Positions 6,137-11,806 of a stretch of 11,806 bases of DNA are shown here, in pieces. The translations under genes were made by a program, and so were the position numbers. The notes under the pieces were generated by a model, which was given only the letters and a program-made list of their open reading frames with translations, did not search any database and was not told the DNA's origin. This stretch comes from Gemmatimonadota bacterium. GTDB taxonomy: Bacteria > Gemmatimonadota > Gemmatimonadetes > Longimicrobiales > Gaopeijiaceae. The stretch is from assembly GCA_015492755.1 (NCBI GenBank), contig WGEM01000452.1, positions 1 through 11,806 on the forward strand. Reading direction: 5' to 3'. Within the stretch, counting starts at the first letter, position 1. Each line of letters begins with the position of its first letter.

Positions 6137-8416
6137 GTGTGGGCAAGCGCGACGGATCCGGGAACGCTTGCGGGGGCCAGTCCGCGGGGTGCAGAATCGG
6201 GCGACGCGTTCTCGGACCTCACGCCCGAAGGTGCCGCACTCGTGCGATTCATCGACCACGCGAAGGCGATCCGGGATCTCCTGCAGAACACCAACACCGC
6301 CGCGGAGCGGGTACTCGCAGGATCCGACGTCTCGATCCTGCCTGCAGCGGCCCGTATGGCGGAGGATGTGCGGTCGAGGGTCGTGGATGGCGGTGAGATC
6401 CCATCGCCACCGCCGGGATCCACGGCGCTCACCACACTCGTTGTGACCGGCGTCCTCGCACCGCCGCTGGCGCTAGCCGGGTGGGGCGCCTACATGGCGG
6501 GCCGCAAGGCGAAAGCCTCCGTGCGGGCTCGGGAGGCCATCTCGAATGCGGCACATGAGCTGGGTCGGAGCAAACGTAAGCTGGCTCTGAACATCGCGGC
6601 GGCGGGGGCACTCACCGGGATCGCCATCGCCACCGGAGGTGCCGGCGCAGTAGCCATTCCGCTGCTTCTTGCCTCTCCCCTCGGTTCGAAAGTTGCGCGG
6701 CGCGGCTATTCGACGGCGCGTCTCTGGCTCCGGGAGTGGCGTGCGCGCCCGGTTTCAGAGGAGGCGCTCACCGAGGGGTCGGAGGAGGAGCGCGCGAAAG
6801 CGCGCGCCAGGAACCGCGAGAAGCGCCGGAAGCGAATCCAGGCCCGCCGGTACCGCCTGCAGCACAAGGTGCTCGAGCCGGCTCACCACTCCCTGCGCGA
6901 GATGCTACGCCAGGATCGCAGCTTTCAGGGCGCCCTCGAACGCCGCCCTCGCACCTGTTCCGACTGGATCGATCGGCTGGCCAGTTACTACCGCGCGGTG
7001 GGGGCCGCCAAGCGGGCCATGCCCGGGATGCAGGACGTGTTGAGCTTCTACCTGGACCTGCTGACCGAGCTGGACGAGCGCACGGTGGACTTCGAGAAGA
7101 GACTTCCCTCCGTCATGGACCGGATCGCCGCTCAGATCTACGCCCCCCACGACGGTCACGCAGGATGCACGCTGACCGGTGCGTTCAGTGATATCTCGTC
7201 CACGCGCAGCTTGAAGCACGGAATCTGTTACGAACTCGTGAACGATCACCGTGGCTGGCATCCGCGCAGGGCGAAACACAGCTCCCGGACGACGTGGGAA
7301 CGGGACAAGTTTGTGGTGGGGAGAACGGCAGAGGCGGTACGTCCCTACGTGATGCTGAAGCTGTTCCATGACGCAGCGAACTGGGGCAACCTTATGAAGG
7401 GGTTCGCCAAGACTCCCCGTCGCGGGCGGCTGGTGCGGGCATTCGACTACATGGATCAGGATCTGCGTAGGCTCATCACCAAGAAAGTCCTGCCCGGGTT
7501 CTTCGACGCGGACGGGAAGTACAAGTTCGTGAGCAAGTCGGCGGTGGACGCCGACGTGGGATCGGTTCGTTCCACGCCCATCCCAGGGGCGGCAGGCACG
7601 TCGCGGGCGGCGCCGCTCAGCCAGGCCGGTGCGGAGTTGGGGGTGCAGATGGGGCTCACGGGCGCCAGCAAGACCGGGCAGCTCCTCCTGAATCAGTTCG
7701 CCACCGGCGTGCTCTCCTCAGGTCCGGCGATCACGAACTATGCCCTATCCGCAGCGACGGTAGCTGCGGACTTCTTCAACCGTAGACTCAACCGCGCCAG
7801 CTTCGCTACGGGACGGAAGCTCACCAGGAAGCAGCGGCTGAAAGCCATGATGGGAAAGTCCGTATCCGCCGCTGGCGAGTTTCTGAGCACGGAGGAGTTT
7901 ATCGAGCTGGAAATCGAGTCGCTGACCGACACGCTGGAGGCGTTGGGAGACGCGTGGAAGGACTTCGACAGGGCGTGCGAGCAGTTCGAAGTCGTGGCGT
8001 CGAAGCAGCCGGCCAACTGCAGAGAGGCATTCGAGATGGCCGCCGTCATCCTCAGGCACCGCCAGACGTTCTATACGCTCGTGTCATACGCGGGGGCGTT
8101 CCACGAGTATGTCGGTACGGTGGGGATGGCCTTCCTGAGCGTTGCGCAGGCGCTGGTGGAGAGAGAGCCGGAGCTCGTGAAGGAGCTGTCGCAATGGCTG
8201 GGAACCGCGCATATCAAGCGTGAGCCCGTTCCCGGTACCGGATCCGGAGCGTTGGAGGAGCAGGAGTCCACGACCCTCTGTCCGGGCTTCTGCTATGCGC
8301 CGCTCACCCCCAACCTCATTGATGCCATCGACCACACTCAGTGGGGCTACGGATATGTGGGAGACGCCGCCCGTCCCATCGGGGGGAACCACCGCATCAC
8401 CCCGCTGGCGCGTTGA
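6137..8416 (+). CDS. Large protein of unknown family with two hydrophobic segments, divergent from clpV
   Basis: 759 residues from GTG 6137; I do not recognise the family. Residues 28-60 look helical. Two hydrophobic segments follow, about 97-121 and 151-182; the second is rich in Gly and Ala and could form a membrane hairpin with the first. A highly basic stretch sits at about 218-241. A long, mainly helical soluble part then runs from about 242 to 690. The C-terminus holds a CPGFC pair (715-719) and a Tyr/Gly-rich tail. There is no signal peptide and no recognisable catalytic motif. The start is uncertain: GTG 6137 is the first after an in-frame stop and has a weak site, while GTG 6242 has GAAGG about 10 nt upstream and begins at the first predicted helix. 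Hand counts suggest lower GC than its neighbours. Position beside clpV makes a T6SS effector or accessory membrane protein plausible; this is inference. Confidence 0.85.
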   Translation: MWASATDPGTLAGASPRGAESGDAFSDLTPEGAALVRFIDHAKAIRDLLQNTNTAAERVLAGSDVSILPAAARMAEDVRSRVVDGGEIPSPPPGSTALTTLVVTGVLAPPLALAGWGAYMAGRKAKASVRAREAISNAAHELGRSKRKLALNIAAAGALTGIAIATGGAGAVAIPLLLASPLGSKVARRGYSTARLWLREWRARPVSEEALTEGSEEERAKARARNREKRRKRIQARRYRLQHKVLEPAHHSLREMLRQDRSFQGALERRPRTCSDWIDRLASYYRAVGAAKRAMPGMQDVLSFYLDLLTELDERTVDFEKRLPSVMDRIAAQIYAPHDGHAGCTLTGAFSDISSTRSLKHGICYELVNDHRGWHPRRAKHSSRTTWERDKFVVGRTAEAVRPYVMLKLFHDAANWGNLMKGFAKTPRRGRLVRAFDYMDQDLRRLITKKVLPGFFDADGKYKFVSKSAVDADVGSVRSTPIPGAAGTSRAAPLSQAGAELGVQMGLTGASKTGQLLLNQFATGVLSSGPAITNYALSAATVAADFFNRRLNRASFATGRKLTRKQRLKAMMGKSVSAAGEFLSTEEFIELEIESLTDTLEALGDAWKDFDRACEQFEVVASKQPANCREAFEMAAVILRHRQTFYTLVSYAGAFHEYVGTVGMAFLSVAQALVEREPELVKELSQWLGTAHIKREPVPGTGSGALEEQESTTLCPGFCYAPLTPNLIDAIDHTQWGYGYVGDAARPIGGNHRITPLAR

Positions 8417-8435
8417 GGCCGTAACCGTGACGGCC
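8417..8435. terminator. Hairpin between convergent genes, possible bidirectional terminator
   Basis: A perfect 6-bp inverted repeat, GGCCGT (8417-8422) and ACGGCC (8430-8435) with a 7-nt loop, lies directly after the stop of the 759-residue gene and before the amidase stop. Neither strand has a T-run after the stem, so an intrinsic terminator is only possible. Confidence 0.35.
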
Positions 8436-8445
8436 GCCGCAGCCC

Positions 8446-10008
8446 TCAGCGCAGCGGCGGCGTGCCGGCGGGCGGCCGCCGGTGCCGCGTGGCCTGCTCG
8501 TAGGCGTACGCGATGCGAATGAGCACGGGCTCGGACCACGCGTCGCCGTAGATCTGCAGCCCCACCGGGAGTGAGCCCTCGCGCACCCATCCCATGGGCA
8601 CTGTGATGGCGGGAAAGCCCGTGGGTGGGGAGAGGATGGGGCTGTTGTTGCCGTGGGGTGTGGAGAGGTCTCCCACCAGGCGCGGCGGATTGTTCCAGGT
8701 GGGGTAGATGAGGGCGTCCACGCCGTGCGCCTCGAGGGTGGCGCGCACCGCGGCCCGCAGCCGCGCCTCCCCCTCCTTCGCCTTCAGGCACTGCTCGTTG
8801 GTGTCGGGCGTGCCCTCGAAGCGGAGGAAGCGGCGGACGGTGGGAAGCACGGTGCGGTCCACCTTTCCGCTCTCCTCGATCTCCTTGAGCGTGCGTACCG
8901 GAGCGTCGGGCACGGTGGCCAGGTAACGTTCGATGTCGTAGCGGAAGCGGGGGCAGGAGAGGCCCCGGCGCAGCGTGTCCAGGCCTTCGATGCGCACCTC
9001 CTCCACCACCTCCGCCCCCAGCGCCCGCAGCTCCTCGATGGCCTCTACGAAGCGCACCAGCACCTCCGGGTCGGCGGTCTCGGTGTAGGCGAGCTGTGTG
9101 GCCACCCCGATGCGGACGCCGTGGAGGTCGGGTCGCAGGAATGTGGTGTAGGTGGGAGGCCTGCGTGTGTCGGCCTCCGCCGTCACCGGGTCGGCGGGGT
9201 CGCTGCCGGCGATGACGTCGAAGACCCGGACGGCGTCCTCCACGGTGCGGGCCATGGGGCCCCCGATGTCACGGTGGGCGTAAAGCGGCATGATGCCGTC
9301 GCGGCTGGTGAGGCCCATGGTGCTCCGGATTCCCACCAGGGCGGTGTGGCTGGACGGCCCGCGGATGGAGTTGCCCGTGTCGGTGCCCAGTCCCACCAGA
9401 CCGAAGTTGGCGGCCACGGCGGCGGCGGTTCCGCCGCTGGAACCTGCCGGTACCCGGTTCAGCGCGTAGGGGTTGAAGGTGAACCCGGGGAGCATGGACC
9501 CGATGGTCTCGTAGGCGGTGAAAGCGAACTCGGCCAGGTTTGATTTCGCCAGCACGATGGCGCCCGCCTCGCGGATGCGTCGGACCTGGAAGGCGTCGTC
9601 GGCGGGCCGCGACTCCGCCAGCGACGCCGAACCCCCGGTGGTGGGCATGTCGTGTGTGTCGTAGTTGTCCTTCACGATGAAGGGGATGCCGTGGAGCGGT
9701 CCGGTGAGTCGGCCTGTGCGGCGGAGCACCGCGTCCAGCGAGTCGGCCCGCTCCAGCGCGCGGGGGTTCACCAGGATGATGGCGTTCAGCGACGGACCCC
9801 GCTTGTCGTAGGCGTCGATCCGGCGGAGGTACGCCTCCACGAGGGCCCGGGCGGTGAGGGTCCCGTCCAGCATCGCCCGGTGCGCTTCGGCGATGGTGAG
9901 TTCCATGAGCTCCACGCCGCCCACCGTCTGTGCTCCGGAGGGTGCGGGCGAGGCGAGGGCGAGCATCAGCGCCGCCACGACGGGTGGGAGCACGGCACAG
10001 CGCGACAT
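8446..10008 (-). CDS. Exported amidase-signature family hydrolase
   Basis: 520 residues. Amidase-signature enzymes cleave amide bonds with a Ser-cisSer-Lys triad. All three are visible: Lys113 in PFIVKDNYD, Ser190 in GSSGGTAAA, and nucleophile Ser214 in GTDTGNSIRGPS. The Ser-Ser spacing of 24 equals that of fatty acid amide hydrolase. The usual GGS before the nucleophile is GNS here. Residues 1-26 form a Sec signal peptide (hydrophobic core at about 7-20, likely cut after SGA), so it acts outside the cytoplasm. That, and the absence of gatB or gatC, argues against GatA of tRNA amidation. Substrate cannot be read from the sequence; a peptide or small-molecule amide is likely. The start is secure: AAGGAGG at 10018-10024, 9 nt before the ATG. 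The gene lies 57 bp after the lipoprotein gene and may be cotranscribed with it. Confidence 0.93.
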   Translation of the reverse strand: MSRCAVLPPVVAALMLALASPAPSGAQTVGGVELMELTIAEAHRAMLDGTLTARALVEAYLRRIDAYDKRGPSLNAIILVNPRALERADSLDAVLRRTGRLTGPLHGIPFIVKDNYDTHDMPTTGGSASLAESRPADDAFQVRRIREAGAIVLAKSNLAEFAFTAYETIGSMLPGFTFNPYALNRVPAGSSGGTAAAVAANFGLVGLGTDTGNSIRGPSSHTALVGIRSTMGLTSRDGIMPLYAHRDIGGPMARTVEDAVRVFDVIAGSDPADPVTAEADTRRPPTYTTFLRPDLHGVRIGVATQLAYTETADPEVLVRFVEAIEELRALGAEVVEEVRIEGLDTLRRGLSCPRFRYDIERYLATVPDAPVRTLKEIEESGKVDRTVLPTVRRFLRFEGTPDTNEQCLKAKEGEARLRAAVRATLEAHGVDALIYPTWNNPPRLVGDLSTPHGNNSPILSPPTGFPAITVPMGWVREGSLPVGLQIYGDAWSEPVLIRIAYAYEQATRHRRPPAGTPPLR

Positions 10009-10017
10009 GGGGCTTCT

Positions 10018-10024
10018 CCTCCTT
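10018..10024 (-). promoter_or_regulatory. Strong Shine-Dalgarno site of the amidase gene
   Basis: AAGGAGG, 9 nt upstream of the ATG at 10006-10008. It is the best ribosome-binding site in the window and fixes the start so that the signal peptide is included. Confidence 0.85.
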
Positions 10025-10065
10025 CGGGGTACGGCGGAAAAGTAGGGCCCAGCGGCCGGGTACGG

Positions 10066-11337
10066 CTACGGACCGCCGGGCCGCGCCGCCACGAGAGCGC
10101 CGGGTGCCGCGTCCACCCGGTAGCGCTCGTCGAGGCACGGAGACGGATCCAGGTGGCAGGCGCGGAGGAGCGCGGCGGGCTGTGCGCCGAAGATACGGTT
10201 GAGCGCCGACTCGGCGTGGAAGTGCGCGCGGAAGATCTCGCCTTCCGTGAGCCCGCGTCCCGGCCGGTTGGGAAACATGAGGCCCCTCTCCGTGTGCTCC
10301 AGCGTGAAGGTATGGCCCAGCTCGTGCGCCAGGAGCGTCGGGAAGCGGTCGGTGCCCTCCGCCAGCCAGATGTGGCCCGCCCAGCAGCCCCAGCCCGTCA
10401 CGTTCCCCCCGTCGATGCTGGAGACCACGTAGACCTGAATGGCGTCGTCGGGGACGGAGCGCGCGCAGAGTCCTGAGCTGGAGAGGTGCACCTCGGCGCC
10501 GGCGGAGGTCTCGTCGAAGAAACGCACCGTATCGAAGGCCACCCCGACGCCCTCCGCCCACCAGATCCCGGCGGCCTCCGCCACCTGGTCCTGGATGATG
10601 GCCTTCTGGGCATCGAACTCGCCCACCTGCACGTGGACGTCCAGCACCAGGGGCACCGCGGGCAGGAGCTCCAGCGTCACCGTGTCCCGAGCGGGTGTCC
10701 AGGCGGGGGCCGCCCACAGAGGTCGGTTGTCGTGACCGAACACCAGCAGCTCCACGCCGGGCGCGTTCACCAGCGGGACCGCCAGGGCGGTGTCGGCGGT
10801 GGGGCGGGACGCCAGCACCTCCAAGGGCGCGCCCGGGCGCACCAGGGCGAAGCCCCGCAGCGGCCCGCCGGCGCCCCGCGCCACCACGTGGTCCGCCGCC
10901 TCGGGGCCGACGACGCGTGCCTCCACGTCCAGGGCGGCGGTGCCACCGGTGACGCGCACCGTGAGCGTCTGAACGGGCTCGGTGGCGGACCCCACCTGCC
11001 AGCGCACCGACGCCGTCCCCGCCGGGTCGGTCTCCGCCTCCCGGCCCAGCGGGATCCCGTGCCCCTCCGCGGTGGAGAAGGTGAGGTGCACGCCCGCCAC
11101 GGCGGCGCCCTCCCGGTTCACGGCGCGTACCACAATGGGCTCCAGGAGGGGCCACGACTCCAGGCCCACCTGGCCGGCGCCGGAGACCAGCTCCAGCGTC
11201 AGCTCCTCGGGATCGGGGCCCGCAGGACCGTCGCCGCAGGCTCCCAGCGCCGCCGCCACCAGGAGCGCCGCCGCCCGGCGGGCGGTTCGCAGCGGCTCAG
11301 TCGTCCAGGAGGGCGCGCGCCCGGCTCCAGATCCCAT
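10066..11337 (-). CDS. Lipoprotein zinc metallopeptidase with Ig-like domain (metzincin-like)
   Basis: 423 residues. A basic N-terminus (to R21) and a hydrophobic core lead to the lipobox LGAC with lipidated Cys34, followed by a Gly/Pro/Asp linker typical of surface lipoproteins. Residues 45-140 resemble a bacterial Ig-like domain, with [15 protein letters not shown] and [13 protein letters not shown] motifs. The C-terminal half is a peptidase: [12 protein letters not shown] at 337-348 has the HExxHxxxxxH zinc spacing of metzincins, and Met354 in GLMFPN is a likely Met-turn. The conserved Gly of HExxHxxGxxH is Thr345. Cys pairs 291/318 and 394/401 could form disulfides. It probably degrades protein at the cell surface or periplasm; the substrate is unknown. 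ATG 11337 has GGAGG at 11347-11351, 9 nt upstream, and lies inside the glycosylase gene. The 33 residues before the lipobox Cys are long, so a later start is possible. Confidence 0.85.
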   Translation of the reverse strand: MGSGAGRAPSWTTEPLRTARRAAALLVAAALGACGDGPAGPDPEELTLELVSGAGQVGLESWPLLEPIVVRAVNREGAAVAGVHLTFSTAEGHGIPLGREAETDPAGTASVRWQVGSATEPVQTLTVRVTGGTAALDVEARVVGPEAADHVVARGAGGPLRGFALVRPGAPLEVLASRPTADTALAVPLVNAPGVELLVFGHDNRPLWAAPAWTPARDTVTLELLPAVPLVLDVHVQVGEFDAQKAIIQDQVAEAAGIWWAEGVGVAFDTVRFFDETSAGAEVHLSSSGLCARSVPDDAIQVYVVSSIDGGNVTGWGCWAGHIWLAEGTDRFPTLLAHELGHTFTLEHTERGLMFPNRPGRGLTEGEIFRAHFHAESALNRIFGAQPAALLRACHLDPSPCLDERYRVDAAPGALVAARPGGP

Positions 11338-11806
11338 CGAACATGGCCTCCGTGAGCTTCCCGGTGAAGGTGTTCTGTTGACTGGGATGATACGAGCCGA
11401 GGAGGACCACGTGACCGAGAGGGCCCACCTCGACGCCGTGCCCGAACCGGGGCCTGGGGCGCGGCACCGGCACGCCGAGATCCGCCAGGATCCGGAGCGT
11501 CTGATCCCACGCCATCCTCCCGAGCGCGACGATCACCCGCACCCGCTCCAGCAGCTCCAGCTCCGCCTCCAGCCAGGGGCGGCACGCCTCGCGCTCCTGG
11601 GGCGTGGGCCGGTTTCCCGGCGGCGCGCAGCGGACGATGGCGGTGACGAAGGCGTCGTGGAGCCGGAGCCCGTCGTCGCGGCTCACCGCTTCCGGGCGCG
11701 ACGCGAAGCCTGCCCGGTGGAGCGCCCGGTAGAGCCAGTCGCCGGAGCGGTCTCCGGTGAACATCCGGCCGGTGCGGTTGGCGCCGTGGGCCGCCGGCGC
11801 CAGCCC
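11297..11806 (-). CDS. Family 5 uracil-DNA glycosylase (UDGb type), 5' end beyond the window
   Basis: 169 residues are visible; the N-terminus lies past the right edge. The enzyme removes uracil and other deaminated bases from DNA to begin base excision repair. The frame is open from the edge and starts [14 protein letters not shown], matching the UDGb active-site motif, then [20 protein letters not shown]. Further signatures are the RCAPP and PTPxExxxC block and [14 protein letters not shown] near the C-terminus. Cysteines in RCAPP and EACRPW would be two of the four iron-sulfur cluster ligands; the other two should lie in the missing N-terminal part. Reading from the ATG at 11764 would drop the GLAPA motif, so that ATG is internal. 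The last 41 bp overlap the lipoprotein gene start. Confidence 0.93.
   Translation of the reverse strand, partial: GLAPAAHGANRTGRMFTGDRSGDWLYRALHRAGFASRPEAVSRDDGLRLHDAFVTAIVRCAPPGNRPTPQEREACRPWLEAELELLERVRVIVALGRMAWDQTLRILADLGVPVPRPRPRFGHGVEVGPLGHVVLLGSYHPSQQNTFTGKLTEAMFDGIWSRARALLDD

Noticed and set aside
6056..6259. N-terminal extension of clpV by 68 residues to an upstream start
   Set aside because: The extension is Arg/Pro-rich, overlaps the divergent gene, and does not resemble any ClpV; the ATG at 6053-6055 gives the expected N-terminus.
8446..10008. Amidase as a T6SS peptidoglycan-amidase effector
   Set aside because: T6SS amidase effectors are NlpC/P60-like or related folds without Sec signals; this is an amidase-signature enzyme with its own signal peptide, on the far side of a convergent gene.
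10009..10085. GC-rich inverted repeats between the lipoprotein and amidase genes as a terminator
   Set aside because: Only short interrupted stems and no T-run; the 57-bp gap otherwise holds the amidase ribosome-binding site.
9269..11155. 628-residue minus-strand open frame spanning the amidase and lipoprotein genes
   Set aside because: Low-complexity Gly/Arg/Pro protein in another frame of two clear genes, with no motif.

Overview
The window is a GC-rich bacterial chromosome segment. Its left part carries the tail-tip end of a type VI secretion system (T6SS). Its right part carries unrelated exported and housekeeping genes. I cannot identify the organism firmly. The high GC, a family 5 uracil-DNA glycosylase, and a lipoprotein combining an Ig-like domain with a zinc-protease motif would fit Gemmatimonadota or a neighbouring soil phylum; this is an impression from protein style, not a demonstrated assignment.

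T6SS region (1-6055, all minus strand, read right to left): clpV/tssH (3356-6055), vgrG/tssI (1301-3340), a MORN-repeat protein (691-1296), a DUF4280 PAAR-like protein (301-684), and the start of a single-pass membrane protein that runs off the left edge (1-263). Gaps are 15, 4, 6 and 37 bp, so this reads as one operon. VgrG makes the trimeric spike, the DUF4280 protein is the probable spike tip, and ClpV recycles the contracted sheath. Neither VgrG nor the tip protein carries a toxin domain, so effectors must be separate cargo. No sheath, baseplate or membrane-complex gene (TssB, C, E-G, J-M) lies in the window.

Divergent gene (6137-8416, plus strand): a 759-residue protein of unknown family. 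It has two hydrophobic segments near its N-terminus, the second glycine- and alanine-rich, then a strongly basic stretch and a long mainly helical C-terminal part. It shares an upstream region with clpV. It is the best candidate here for something undescribed: a T6SS effector or an accessory membrane component. No small immunity-like gene follows it.

Right region (8446-11806, minus strand): a family 5 uracil-DNA glycosylase cut by the right edge (11297-11806), a lipoprotein metallopeptidase overlapping it by 41 bp (11297-11337), and an amidase-signature hydrolase with a signal peptide (8446-10008). These look unrelated to secretion. The amidase and the 759-residue gene converge across a 29-bp gap containing a short perfect hairpin.

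No tRNA, rRNA, CRISPR array, transposase or attachment site was seen. Apart from the 81-bp divergent region, the window is essentially all coding.
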